A stretch of DNA of 64,000 bases from Rotaria sordida (GCA_905250125.1 CAJNOL010000029.1:62001-126000), one strand, 5' to 3'. Positions 1 to 11,926 are shown, counted from the stretch's first letter. Numbers and translations are program-made. Notes: generated by a model not told the origin, from the letters alone.

Positions 1-3000
1 GATGATTTATCATAATTAATATCTATATGACCAAAATCTTCTGATGTATCATCTGTTATTGATGTTATATAACAAAGTAAATATAAAGCAAGATCATATT
101 GTGTTTGTGTATATGATAATAATAAATTAATCAATGAATAATATTGATCAAGTGCACATATTAATGGAATATAATCAGTTAAATTATTAACTAAATTTTG
201 TAGATTATCATTATCATTTGGTGTTGAAAAAATTTTATATAGAGATTTTTCTAATGTACGTTGTAATTGAAGAATTTGAAATGAATAAGAATCTTTAAAA
301 ATCAAAAAACAAAAAAAAATTAAGAAAAAAAAAAAAGAAACAAATAAAAATAAAACGAACGTATTTGATGATTTTGATAATATCGTTGAATTTGTTGAAT
401 ATATGGTAAACGAATTTGTTGTATATAAAAATTTAATTGATTTATTTTATTTTCGTTTTTTTCTTTGATATCATTTTTAGTATAATTTAATATTGTTTGA
501 AAAAATTTTTCAAATACATTTTCAAAACATAATTCATCCATACGATTAAGTAAATATTCATTATGTAATAAAAATGTTTCAAAACATTGTTTTATTATAT
601 CAAATTGTGTTTCAAAACATGATGCTAATATGCGTGGTAATTGAAAATTTATATATGCTGACCAACGTTGTTGATATTCACTATTATTTGTTAATACTGA
701 TGCAAGATAACCACCAAATGATGCTTGAAGAAGACGAAGATAGATTAAAGATGGATTTGATGTTGTTGAAACATGTTCATAGAAACGAAGAATTGAAAGA
801 ATAATTGATGAGGATTTATGAAGTTGATTAATAACAAGCATTGAAACAATAGGATTGAATATTGATATATTAAATTCAACGTCTTCTTGATGGAATTCTT
901 CAGATAAATGAAGATGAGCTATTCTAAAGAAAAAAAAATACTGTAAGTACAATTCATGTGGAATTAAAATGTGAAATACGATGTAGTTGCTGTTGTTAAT
1001 CATAGAGCGATTATTTTATTCTATCTATATTAAAACACATTTCTTCGCCATCCTTTTACTTAATCCTTTACAAATGCAATAAGTAGTTTAACAAGATGTT
1101 ATTTATATACGGTCTGTGATCATATATCAACAACATCTATCACGGTCTATGATAAAAGAGAGTCGTTGCTAAGGATGTCTGTTAATCAGCCGTCTCTCAC
1201 GTATCTATCACGTCTGTGAGGGGCCCTAATTTCTATCCCTATACTTCACTCCTCCTTCTAGGTCGTATTTCACAAAATATTTGTTTATCTTATACTAAGG
1301 AGTCGACTAACTCTCACTTCAAAGCTCAGGTCCAATCACAACGCTTGTTCAAGCAGTTTCTCTGGCAGGAACTGATCTGTTCCAATAGTTCATTTCAAAA
1401 ATGAGATCGGTTCGGTTCTTAAACCAAACCGAGCTGAACCGATCAGTTCAGTTCGTAGCTTTTCAAATCGATCTCGGCTTCGGTTCTGTTCTACTCGGAG
1501 CTAGAAAAACACGAATCGATCCCATCAGTGCTGCAGTTCCTGGATCGAAGCTGTTCGAAAAGTCTTTTTCTGTTTTAGCAACGGAATTTCAGTAACAGAA
1601 CAAATTTTTTTTTGTACCCGGAAGCACAAATGTCCATCGCGGCTGAAAGACTACCGCAGCAATAACCAAAAAAAGTCACCAAGCTATTGCCGCGACGCAC
1701 CATTGACAACACTTGCCACTGCCGAGATGGTATTCAAAAAATGTTTCGATTTTCAAGGCTGTGGCCGGTTTGAACTAGAACTACTGTCGCTAATCGATTA
1801 GGTTTGCTAAGTCTTACAATATGACATATATGAACGCCGAGATTCTGTGCAAATTCATGTATTCTTGAAGTTTCTTCCTAAAATAGCTGCCGCGACGCCA
1901 CCGCCACGACAGTAACTTCGCCATGGGCATCTCTGTCCAGAAGTGCCTTTCTCAAAAATAGAACAGAAGTTGTTCTGACTCATCAGTTAAAGAGGAAAAG
2001 GCATACATCTACACTTCTGAAGTATACAGAAGTACAAAGCAGAGGTCACAATGGTCTGCGTTGAGCTGAAGAAAGCCGCCCATGGGTTATTGATCTTTGG
2101 CCCCATCTAGCCTATGGTTTTTTCCTAAAAAATGGCCCACCGATTGGTCACTTATCTAACTGTAACTTTTCCTAACCAATAGTTTGGCTTGCCATGCTAG
2201 TGGAAGTTATTTATTATCGATAACTGAGACCTCGATGCCATGGGTTAAGCTGGATCGAGCCGGGCTCAGCTCAATCCATTGAGTAGATTGTGTTATAGAA
2301 AAGCTAGAGCATAAAGAATTCATGAGACTTCAAGACTGAGGTTTCTGCTATTTTCCAATCATTCGTAGTTATGATACGCAAAGGGTTAAGTCAAAAGTCA
2401 TACGAGTCATAGTCGAAAAAAACTCAAAATTTTGATTCTAACTCAATGTTTTCAAATATCTGCAGAATTGTTTAAGAAGTTGAAAAGTGAATGAACATTT
2501 TTTAAAAATTACTTTTCAATAATCCTTTATTATTTATGATTCAGTTTGTACATCGAAAGATATCTTACTTAAAAAGAATTTGTTCATAAACATCAGGTCT
2601 AAAATTTTCTCCTGTTGGTATTCTTTTTGAAACTAATTCTAATCGTTCTTGTAATTGTTTCCATTCTTTTTGTTCTTTTTGTGCTTTAATTATCATTAAC
2701 CAAAGACAATAATATGTTGTATTTGTAAATAATAAAAGAAATAAATTTGAAATTAATATAATCATTTCTTTTTCTTTGATATTCATTTGTTCATTTATAT
2801 TTAATTGATTTAAATAAATACATAATGTTGAACAAAGCCATTTAGCAAGTAAATTTAATTGTTTACCAAGACGAGGTGCTTGTTCAGCAGTAACATGCAT
2901 AGCTTTAAGAGTTTCAAATAATAATTCAAGTAAAAATTTTATTTGAATATCATCTGTTGTTATTAATGATGATAATGGTGTTAATGAAAGAAGATGTTCA

Positions 3001-3311
3001 ATAACTAATGATTCATTTATATAACCAGATCTTGCATGAAATTTAAAATATGATTGAAGAAGATTAGATGATATTGCTGAATCAATATGTGTAAGAATTT
3101 GTGCTAAAAATTATTAAATACATAAATAAATATCTAACACAAAAAGAAAATTTTGTTTTTTATTCTTACTAGTAAATAATGTACGAAATTCCTCTTCAGA
3201 TCGACATTCTGCAATTAATGGTGCAAGTGAAGCTGAAAAACTAGTTTCATTTGAACGTAATTTCCAAGCTTCAATTAATTTTTCTCGTAGAATATTTGCA
3301 TCTAACACCAT
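1..3311 (-). CDS. MED24: Mediator complex subunit 24 (partial, 3' end outside window)
   Basis: Mediator tail-module subunit that links transcription activators to RNA polymerase II in the nucleus. Four exons read on the minus strand: 3311-3170, 3103-2569, 923-361 and 292-1, with phase-compatible GT-AG junctions. The ATG at 3311 opens with MVLDANILREKLIEAWKLRS, like the MED24 start (an AWKER-type motif). Exon 2 then aligns with the vertebrate stretch of N-terminal helices. Exon 3 contains LQASFGGYL and QRWSAYINFQLPRIL, matching WKACFVGLI and KWTAFTFLKIPQVL of human MED24. The last visible exon matches the region around the human GHMLSGKSLDLLL segment, so roughly the second half of the protein lies off the left edge. 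The 1.65 kb intron at 924-2568 is unusually long for this window. The gene sits just downstream of POLL on the same strand. The family call rests on remembered homologues, not on a search. Confidence 0.82.
924..2568 (-). other. Long intron of MED24 holding a foreign-looking insert
   Basis: Splicing from 2569 directly to 923 restores the MED24 frame (...QILFK then IAHLHLSEE), so this 1645 bp is intronic. Most introns here are 45-70 bp. The part from about 1100 to 2340 is clearly richer in G and C than its surroundings. It contains repeated CGGTTCGGTTC/GAACCGA motifs near 1395-1450 and CCGCGACGC motifs near 1690 and 1890. No coherent protein was found in it; two short frames at 1216-1404 and 1401-1595 have no recognisable homologue. 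It is probably a degenerate mobile-element insertion. Confidence 0.5.
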
Positions 3312-3341
3312 TTTATTATTATAGAGACAAAAAAAAACAAT

Positions 3342-3343
3342 CT
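3342..3343 (-). promoter_or_regulatory. 3' splice-acceptor-like site 31 nt upstream of the MED24 start
   Basis: On the minus strand, TATTTCAG ends at 3342, between the POLL stop (3466) and the MED24 ATG (3311). No upstream donor or exon is evident in the 155 bp gap. Rotifers are known to use spliced-leader trans-splicing, so this could be a trans-splice acceptor. A short untranslated first exon inside the POLL region is the alternative. Confidence 0.3.
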
Positions 3344-3465
3344 GAAATATAAAATATTTATTTATTATCACCGATTTAAAAATTACTGAAAATAGACAAA
3401 ACCAAAATACATAAACACAATCGATTAAAAAATAAAAACAAAAATTTCTGTTTGTCTTTGACTAG

Positions 3466-6400
3466 TTAATGGTCACGTTCTTCTGGTGGTCGATAAGGTA
3501 AATTTAGATATTTAAAAATAGATTCTTCTGTTGGAGTATACAATGGTGTACCCATATTGATTTTTGAATTATTCTAAAATAAATTAATTTCTATAGAATG
3601 ATATATAGAGAGAGAGAGAAAGAGGCGAGGTTTTACCTTGCGAATAACACCGGTATTAAGACGATGCTGAGATAAATACCTTCAAAAAAATCCATATTAT
3701 TTTAATAAGAAAATAAAAACAAGATAAATTACATATTATATTGATGTGCTAAATTTCGCATTGATCGATTAAAAAGTGCACTACCAGTAAAATAAAGTAG
3801 AGCACAAGCATATTCACTATATGGTATAACAATAATATCAAGACGACGATGCTTTAAAATAAAAAAATATTCTTTGTATTGTCTTCAATTTGTAAAATGA
3901 CGTACTTTTCTATTTTCACCGGGTAACAGACAAACACCAAAATATTTTACATGAGAACTTTGAACATAAAAACAAAAGACATATTCAAATTAAAATATAA
4001 AATAAATTTCATTTACCCGCCATCTTCTTCATATTTATCCGAAAGAACAAGATCATCAGTTAGAAAACCTAAAACATCCCTTGATAAAAAACAAAATTCT
4101 AATACACATGTCCAGATTAAACTTTCTTCGTATCCTGAGTGAGAAAATTTTTTTAATCGTTATCCTACTCTTAGAGACACAAGCCAATGCATTGATCGGC
4201 GGCTGAAATTGTTTGACTTAAAATTCAAATAAATTTGTAAACATACCAGATTTTCTTAATGAATCAACCAATGGAATAAGTAGACCTTGATGTGATATTC
4301 CATCAGGATGTGTTATTAAAATATCAACATCACCACATGTTGCTTTGCCTCGTCGATATGAACCACAAGTTTGAATAGTAAGACCAGGTACTAATGCCAG
4401 TGCATGTTCTTTCACCTAAATATTATTTCAAATGCAAAAAAAAAAATTATCTTTCATTTATTAAACACAAACCACAGCTTCAATTTCAGTAACTTCATCA
4501 CGTGGAATTCGTTCAAGAAACTCATCATAATATTTTAATCCAACTTGTTGATTATGAGATAATTTTGCTTTTGTACGAAGATCATCAAGAGTACGAAAAC
4601 CCTATTTCATAAAAACAAAAACAAAAACAAAAAATTCTCTAAACATCTAGAACAACAACAACAACAACAAAAAAGAATTCATACCTGATCATACCATTGT
4701 TTAGCAATATTTGGTCCACATCCCCATACATTACCAAATAAATTAATAACAGTTATATATTCAGATGATTGAAAATCTTCTAATTTTTCAAAACCCCCCG
4801 TATCAATTATTTCCCAAATTTTTTTAGCTAAACTTTCACCAATACCAGGTAATTTCATTATTTCCTTAAATGAGTAGAAAAAAAATGTATTTTCAAAAAG
4901 TAACTTCAAATCATTTTATTTTACTTCATATGAATCAATTCGTTTTGTACATCGACGAATTGTCGTTATAGCTTTTTGATATGAATATGCACGCCATTTA
5001 TCTAATAAAAAGAAAACTCATAAATGTGAAAAAGGATAAGGAAAATGATTAAATCTTCTAAATCAATATATCATTTCGACATAGATAACATTTCTTCACG
5101 TCTAGCTCTATTAAGTCCCCAAAAAATAGTGAAAAATTGAGATAAATTTACAATTAGATAGTCTGAGGTTTCACAAGATTTTCTATTTGGCGCTTGATTT
5201 TTTTTTCTAAATAAAGAGGAAAATTCTTTTCGCTTTTTCTCTATGTGTTTTTTTGATCGCGCATCCCAAAACTCTTGAAGTAGCCTCATTGTAGCCAATA
5301 ACTTTTTCCTTTTGTTTGAAAGACCATGTCAAGATGTAGGACATCACAGAACTCGTTTTTTGAATTAAGCTTTGTTACTTGTATAATTAGAGCACCACTT
5401 TTTGAGACATTGAACTTTTCATCCCTGTTGTCTCCTAAAAAGTACGAATTTAAAAAAAAAGAAGGCTCTGTCATACTCTTTCAAACAAAAAATAATCAAG
5501 TTTATAGAATAAAGTCCCACAGAGAATTTCATATTGAATGTACCTGGGTGGAGATCAATTATTGAGGAGAAAGGAGCGGAGGAGCTTAAATATACAGTAA
5601 AATCTCTCTCAGTGAGCACCTCTCTTTTATGAAGACTCCTGAATTCTGAATATGAATATCAAGAGAAGGCACTACTTGAATAAATCATCTGATTGTAGTT
5701 GTAACGATGATTACCGACTCTATGATTAAATTCAATAAAAGTGAAAAAGAATTGACAACCAGATATTTTTGAGCAGCTTCTCAATTTTTGTCTATCAGAT
5801 ATGGTATCTCGCAATGTTCTTGATGTAGACCAAAAGACGAGTTTAATCAAAGACCAAGAATTTGGTATATTTCATCGTAAATCAACAGATAAATTTCAAG
5901 CGTCCATCGGTGCTGTGTCAAATATTCTCAAAAAACGTGAAACATGATTTGAGTCAAACTATCAATGATAGTGTTTAAACCTGATTAGACGGAATCTTGA
6001 TATGATGTTTGAAATCCATCTGGTTAAAAGAACTTAAAGTACTAAAAGTTAAAAACTATTTAATAAAAAGCACTTAAAAGGAGGCAGAAAGTGATAAAAC
6101 TAATATTTTTATTTATATTTGCTTGAATTCCTCGTTTATAAACACTCTGTTATACTGAACGATTTTCCTCAGCCTCAACAACGTAGTGGTTTTACTATAA
6201 GGACGGAGACCATCATGGCTGAGTAACTACGCTGTTCGACATGTATTCGCAAGGTAGTATGTTCAAACCTCGGTACAATCAGGGTTAGTATATGATTAGT
6301 CAATGTGTACGGAGAGCACAAGAATTCTGCGTCAGATCAGCCTTCTGCCAAGAGCTTCAGCTAGTATTAGTTATGGGGAAGATCTCGGATTGATGAATCT

Positions 6401-7312
6401 GCCACTTAGCAGCAACGTAGCCAACAGGGATATGTATTCTTCTTTCCTGTCAAACGATCATCTAAATTCACGATGTTTTTTTTTCATACCATTTGTTTTA
6501 CCATAGAGGTCAGCCATAGCTTGAAGTTTATCAATAATATCTTGATTGATTTCAGTATTCTTTTTCGCTGTTTGAGAAGACATTGAACACATCCAATTAC
6601 CTTTCTATATTAAAAAATGATTCATTTGAAGAAAAAAAAATAGTATTTTTGTAACATACTGGTAATTCTCCATGTTTATATGGATTTTTAACTGTATCAT
6701 TATAATCCTGAGGAAAAACAAAGCAAATGATTAAAAATGAAATAGATTATTTTTTTTTTAAATTAAACTAACTTCCATAATATCATCATCATCATCATCA
6801 GATGAATAACATCTTTGTTTAACTTGTGTTGCAGATCCACCTTGAGGTTGATCATCAGATAATCTTCGTTTATGTTTATTTTGAAAATGTTTCTTTTCTT
6901 CTATAATTGGTTCTTGTGAAAATGATGGTATTGGTTTTTTTCGAATAAGTGGTGCTCGAATAATATAATCTTTTGTTATTGGAATTAAATGTTTTTCTTT
7001 TAATGTATCACTTAACCATTTGGTTTGAATAATAATTGGTGGTGATTTTTCATCATTTTCTGATGGATCTAATTTTAATATTGAATATACTTTAGGTACA
7101 TCAAATTGTTCATCAACAATAATAAAACGAGCATTTTCTGGTGATGTTACAAGTTGAAGATGAAATTGTTGAATAGCATCGGTAAATATTGTACGACGAC
7201 TTTTACCAATACCATTTGGTAAAAAATAAAATGTTGCATTTGGATCAAATGGAATTAAATCAATTGATGATATATTTTCATCAAAATCATTCTTTGTTGA
7301 AGAAATTGACAT
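3466..7312 (-). CDS. POLL: DNA polymerase lambda (family X)
   Basis: Gap-filling repair polymerase used in base-excision repair and non-homologous end joining in the nucleus. Twelve exons: 7312-6773, 6707-6660, 6604-6490, 5001-4925, 4864-4685, 4601-4473, 4415-4247, 4068-4017, 3957-3906, 3851-3733, 3679-3637 and 3573-3466. Exon 1 encodes an N-terminal BRCT domain followed by an acidic linker (DDDDDD) and a basic KHKRR stretch. Exons 3-5 give the 8-kDa domain ([12 protein letters not shown]) and the helix-hairpin-helix [13 protein letters not shown]. Exon 7 carries [19 protein letters not shown] with two metal-binding Asp. Exon 10 has [20 protein letters not shown] with the third catalytic Asp. 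Exon 11-12 ends in [10 protein letters not shown] and [11 protein letters not shown], matching the lambda C-terminus. The BRCT domain plus this C-terminus distinguish it from Pol beta. The intron at 5002-6489 is about 1.5 kb and repeat-filled. Confidence 0.95.
5210..5520. repeat. Dispersed repeat, copy 1 (in POLL intron)
   Basis: This aligns in the same orientation with 38690-38975. Shared landmarks in order are GCGCATC(C/T)CAAAA, TTTGTTTGAAAGA(C/T)CAT, a TTTTGAATTAA block, a GAGCACCACTT/AAGTGCTTCT block, ATTGAACTT, and a closing CTCTTTCAAA. Identity by eye is roughly two thirds. Weak inverted symmetry (TTTGTTTGAAAGA on the left, TCTTTCAAACAAA on the right) suggests a decayed foldback element. 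Confidence 0.6.
6203..6300 (+). repeat. Possible tRNA-derived (SINE-like) element
   Basis: TGGCTGAGTAACTACG at 6216-6231 resembles an internal polymerase III box A. GTTCAAACCTCGG at 6261-6273 resembles box B, spaced about 30 bp downstream as in tRNA genes. No cloverleaf with a convincing anticodon stem was found, so this is not called a tRNA gene. It lies inside the long POLL intron, antisense to POLL. Confidence 0.3.
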
Positions 7313-8112
7313 GATTAAAACAAGAATTTAGATTATTTAAAACATAAAATAAAATCAATTTTTTCACCGGGATTTCTTAAATATATGTAGGTCAAACAAG
7401 ATCTGTCTTTATATTTACAGAGAATGAGTCATATTCAGTGCTATTCTTTTTTCTTCCTTTCTATTTCTTCGAGCAGACAGTCAGTCAAACCCGTATTGAC
7501 AACGACAGATGGAGCTAATTGTTATTTTATTCAAATGTATATGGTAACACACATATGATTGGTAGGCTGTCAGATTGTAGATGACTCAAATTTTTTTTGC
7601 AGCCGCTTCTACTTCACTTATGCACTTGACTTATGATTTCGAATTAATCAATCCTATGCAGAAATTTACGTATTACAAAAATCTAAATTTAATTTACAAT
7701 TGAATGAGATGCTTCTTGTTAGGAGTAAGTTTCTATATAATATGTTTATTGCATTGAAAATGTTGTACTTGTCCTGCTCTATACAATTTTCATCGAAATA
7801 ATTCTTGGCAGAATGACGAGAATATATCAATGCCCTATCATGAGTATATGATAATAATGTTTCTTTTTAAATTGTCGACTAGCTCATGTGAAAATATTTT
7901 GGATTTATTCATTGCTTCATAATATCATATAGATGTCGCTAATGGGAAGTGCATCTGATAATAATTGCTAGAAAGAAATGTCTTTTAAACCTCCTAACAC
8001 AATAGACAAATGTTTATATTTTTTTTAAAAGACGATATCAATATTGAAGATAAGAAAGAACGAACAATTTACTTGTATCAAAAGTTCTGCGTTTACTTCG
8101 TAATAAATAATT
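7313..8112. other. Divergent intergenic region between POLL and the SDR gene
   Basis: The flanking start codons (POLL at 7312 on minus, SDR at 8113 on plus) point away from each other, so both promoters should lie in these 800 bp. No specific promoter motif, RNA gene or conserved open frame was recognised. Confidence 0.5.
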
Positions 8113-8994
8113 ATGGCTACCATCCCTGAGCAAGCATCGAAAGCGAGTGGTGACTGGTCTCGATTGTTGGTAGATAAAGTTGTATTTGTTACTGGTGCTG
8201 GTGGAGCTATAGGTTCAACAATTGCACAAACATGTGCATTACATGGTGCACGTGTCGTAGTTGCCGATGTTAACAAAAATACAGCTGATGAAACTGTAAC
8301 AAAAATGATTAATGAAGATGCGAACAAAAAAGATTATATGATGTCTATTGAACTTGATGTAACTAATGAACAATCAATTCAAAATGCTGTCAAATCTGTT
8401 GTAGATAAATGGAATACAATTGATATACTTGTTAATAAGTAAATATATTAGTTTTTTCATTGATTTTATTTTTTATTTTTGTTTTTTTTGTAAAGTGCTG
8501 CTATTTTTACATTTGGTGCTGTTGAAAATGTAACAGCAGAGGCATGGTCAAGAATATTAGATGTTAATGTACGTGGTTATGCTTTAATGGCTAAAGCTAT
8601 TGTTCCTCTAATGAAAAAACAAAAATCAGGTTCAATTATACAAATAGCTAGTATTAGTAGTTGGGTTGCTCAACCTGAATTTGTACCGTATAGTACAACA
8701 AAAGGAGCTATTTTACAAATGACACGTAATTTAGCACTTGATTTAGGTCCATTTAATATTCGATGTAATGCTATTTGTCCTGGTGCTATACTTACACCAG
8801 CTTCATCTCAACATGCAGTTAATTTAAATATATCATTAGATGAACTTATTGCAACACAAGCGGAAAAACAATGTTTAAAACGATGGGGTACAACAGAAGA
8901 AATAGCAAATTTCACAGTTTTTTTAGCTTCGGATTTATGTCATTTTGCTACAGGTGCTAGCTTTTTAGTTGATGGAGGTTATACAACTATTTAG
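8113..8994 (+). CDS. Short-chain dehydrogenase/reductase (SDR, FabG-like)
   Basis: NAD(P)-dependent oxidoreductase of the classical SDR family; the substrate cannot be told from sequence. Two exons, 8113-8438 and 8496-8994, encode 274 aa, the usual length for the family. Visible features are the cofactor glycine motif TGAGGAIG near residue 30, ADV after the second strand (favouring NAD over NADP), the NNAA motif formed exactly across the splice junction, catalytic Ser in IASISS and YSTTK (Tyr-x-x-x-Lys), and the C-terminal GASFLVDGGYTT. There is no targeting signal or membrane segment, so it is probably cytosolic. It resembles bacterial and fungal 3-oxoacyl-ACP-reductase-like SDRs. Bdelloids carry many acquired genes, but this one has a spliceosomal intron and host-like composition, and origin cannot be judged without a tree. 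AATAAA at 9111-9116 is a plausible polyadenylation signal. Confidence 0.92.
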
Positions 8995-9966
8995 AAACAT
9001 TGATCATTAAATTTTTCTTATAAATTTTTACTTCGATTGATTTTTTTTACATATGAGTTTTATTTTTCGTTGATTCTTGATATTTCATTTTTCGTAGATT
9101 TCATTCCAAAAATAAAGAAGAGTTAATGAAATATTTTTCGGTTTGTATTGCATACTGAAACATTCAGATAACCTAATGAATTATTAGGAGTGCCAAAGAA
9201 AATTTTATTAAATTAGGCTTTTTTCAAAGGATGGTCTGTCTGTAATATAAGTATATGCTGTACTGAAAATTAACAAATTCTTCTTTATGAGAAAGCATAC
9301 AATCTAATCTTGAAAATCGATTCAGTATTTAAGATTTATATTGTGAAAACCAGTTCGTAATGATGTGTCAGTGAATATAGAAAGTTCAATAATTGGAAAG
9401 ACATTAACGATAGTATCAAATCAAAGCGTTTGAGTGAATATCGATCATTCTTGGTCACATTTCAGATCAATAGGAACATCAAAATGTTCTTTTTTTTTCC
9501 AGATTTTTTAAGTTTTGCATATCTCTAACGAAAGTTTGTTTATCACTCATTGTCACCTATTTCATATACATAATTCGATCCGAATCTTTGTCATAGTTTG
9601 ACAAATATTTCACAACTTGTGAGATATTTGAGATCCAAACTTTATCAATTCAAACTGCGAAAAACAAAATTATTTTTACTTTTCATGTTACAATCAGTAT
9701 TTACTTTAAATATCCTCTCTCTCTCTAAAATACTACAGACGGTTTCCATTACCTCACATACTTTTTCGTGTCAATATTATCAATGTATATATATGAAGTG
9801 AGTTGTTTTTTCGTTTGTTCTATAGGAAGAAGAAAAATTCTGCTTCTTTCGGTAGTAAATTTAAGAGAACACATTGAACAACATAGTTTCACAGTTGGAA
9901 AAAGAAGAAAGACAGAATAATAATCGAGACGCTTTGTCTACCCAGAAATAAATTTGTCTCACATAT
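8995..9966. other. Intergenic region SDR to ART-TPR gene
   Basis: About 970 bp of AT-rich sequence. Apart from the AATAAA at 9111-9116, which probably serves the SDR gene, nothing gene-like was seen. The small frame at 9598-9801 is compositionally non-coding. Confidence 0.5.
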
Positions 9967-11926
9967 ATGGCTACTAGCAAAAATCAATCGTCCAAAGTAT
10001 CTACCTCGAAAAACAAAACAACCGACCAATCCACCACTGCTAATCTTGAATCATTTGAATGCTTATGGGTGGATCAGAATGTTGATTCGACACAAGATAA
10101 TCGAGATACTCAGCAAGAACTTCATAAAATCATCAATCATTTTCGAACATTTGATAATAGTGATGAATGTGAAGAATATATTCGAAAGATCACTCAAGAA
10201 AAAGTCGTTCTCATTATATCAGGTGCATTAGGTCGACAGGTCGTACCTCGACTTCATGATCTTCCACAACTTTCTGCATGTTATGTCTTTTGTCAAGATA
10301 AGAAAGACAATGAACAATGGGCTAGCAAATATCCCAAGGTAAGATATTTGATCACAATCATAGTAAAATCTTGTGATTTTCATATCCTAGATCAATGGCA
10401 TTTTTGTTGAACGTGCTAAGCTCGTTGCTCAAATCTCTAAAGATCAAATCGCTCGAGGAAAAGTGGAAGATGGTACTTCAATATCAGTAATTACCTCTGG
10501 TTCTCAATCTCTTCAAGCTCGTAATGCTATTTTTATGTGGTTCCAATTATTTATTGAAGTTCTTCTTCGTATGCATCATAAGTCTACTGATCGTAAAGAA
10601 CTTATTGATATTTGTAAGAATAATTACAAGAATAACTATGGCGAAATGAAAATCATTGATGAATTTGAAAAGAACTATAAACCAGAAAATGCAATATGGT
10701 GGTATACACGACAATCATGTTTTTATAGAATAATGAATAAGGCGTTACGTGATCAAGATTTTGACATGTTATTTGCTCTTCGGTTTTTTATCACGGATAT
10801 CGCCAAGCAAATCAAAAATGAATATGAAAAATTTATTCGTACGAGCGAGACTCGAAACATAATTCGAGTGTTTCGTGGTCAAACGATTGGAAATGATCAA
10901 TTGGAACTAATGAAAAATAATATTGGCGAGTTTCTTTCAATGAATTCATTTTTATCGACTAGTCGTGATCGATCGACTGCTCTTCGTTTTGCTTGGCTAA
11001 CTCCACTCATTGATGGTATTCAACGAATTGTCTTTGAAATTGAAATTGATCCACGTTTACAAACCAAGGCTTTTTCTGATATTACTAAAATAAGTTATTT
11101 TCAACATGAAAATGAACTATTGATTATGCTTGGCGCATTATTTCGTATCGAAAAAGTTATTGAAGATAAAAATGATCGAATATGGGTGGCTCGTGTATCT
11201 CTTGCTAGTGAAGATGATTTTCATTTGAAAGAGACATTTGCTCACATGAAAGAAACCATAGGTGATGATACTGATCTCCATTCTCTCGGTAAGATTCTGA
11301 TCGAGATGGGTGAATTTGATCAAGCACAAAAATGTTACGAGTTGATGATGCGCGATTCACGGCTTGGCGTCAGTACAGCATATGGAGGATTCGGGTGGGT
11401 CGCTTTTAGAAAAAACGATGCGAGTCAGGCACTCGAACATACGCAATCAGAGCAATCCATCAAAGAATCTATTTTACCTAAAGATCATGCTGATTTAGGA
11501 GAATTATACAGTCGGACTGGTGTGCTCTATTGGTCTAATTCTGATTACGATCAAGCTTTAGTTTACATGAATATGGCTCTTAAGATCCAAGAAAAGGCAA
11601 AACCCGTGAATCTTCGTAACTTAACTAGAACCTACAATCGAATGGCTGTTATATACCACACGATGGACAAGAATACTTTGGCAGAAGAGTATTATAACAA
11701 AACTCTTAAGACACAAAAAGCTGCCCTACCATCTGATCATCCTGACATAGCTGCGACATACAATAATCTTGGTTGGTTGTTTGATCAGAGGGGAGATCAT
11801 ACTCAAGCATTAGAATTCTATCAAAAATCCCTTTCCATCAATCGAAAAACTCTACCACCTACTCATACAGACATCGTTCAAACAGAAAATAATATTCGTA
11901 AGTTGAAGGACAAAATGAAAAAATAA
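9967..11926 (+). CDS. Mono-ADP-ribosyltransferase (ART) with C-terminal TPR repeats
   Basis: Two exons (9967-10338, 10391-11926) encode 635 aa. Residues about 35-145 form the N-terminal domain seen in bdelloid predicted proteins (FECLWVDQNVDSTQDN, KVVLIISGALGRQVVPRLH). Residues about 240-400 are an R-S-E ADP-ribosyltransferase domain: Arg-286 in RVFRGQ, Ser-Thr-Ser 313-315 in SFLSTSRD, and Glu-364-Asn-Glu-366, the E-x-E of arginine-modifying enzymes. All three signature sites are intact, so it should bind NAD and transfer ADP-ribose to protein arginine. From about residue 420 to 630 there are kinesin-light-chain-like TPRs with spacings such as AATYNNLGWLFDQRGDHTQA and YYNKTLKTQKAALP, probably for target binding. 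There is no signal peptide or membrane segment, unlike secreted vertebrate ARTs, so an intracellular role is likely. The target is unknown. Confidence 0.9.

Larger units (their letters stand above)
5002..6489 (-). other. Long repeat-bearing intron of POLL
   Basis: The POLL frame continues from the exon ending at 6490 (YGKTN) to the exon starting at 5001 (DKWRAY), so this 1488 bp is an intron. It holds a dispersed repeat copy (about 5210-5520, sister copy at 38690-38975) and a tRNA-like box A/box B pair near 6216-6272. Open frames inside it (for example 5286-5474 and 5659-5850) have no recognisable homologue and are interpreted as non-coding. Confidence 0.6.

Noticed and set aside
574-804. Open frame on the plus strand over MED24
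   Set aside because: It is a shadow of the MED24 exon read on the minus strand.
8025-8327. 100-aa minus-strand frame over the SDR gene
   Set aside because: It lies antisense to the SDR coding exon, which has clear catalytic motifs.
8113-8994. SDR gene as a recent horizontal transfer from bacteria
   Set aside because: The fold is FabG-like, but it has a spliceosomal intron at a typical position and host-like base usage. Origin cannot be argued without a phylogeny.
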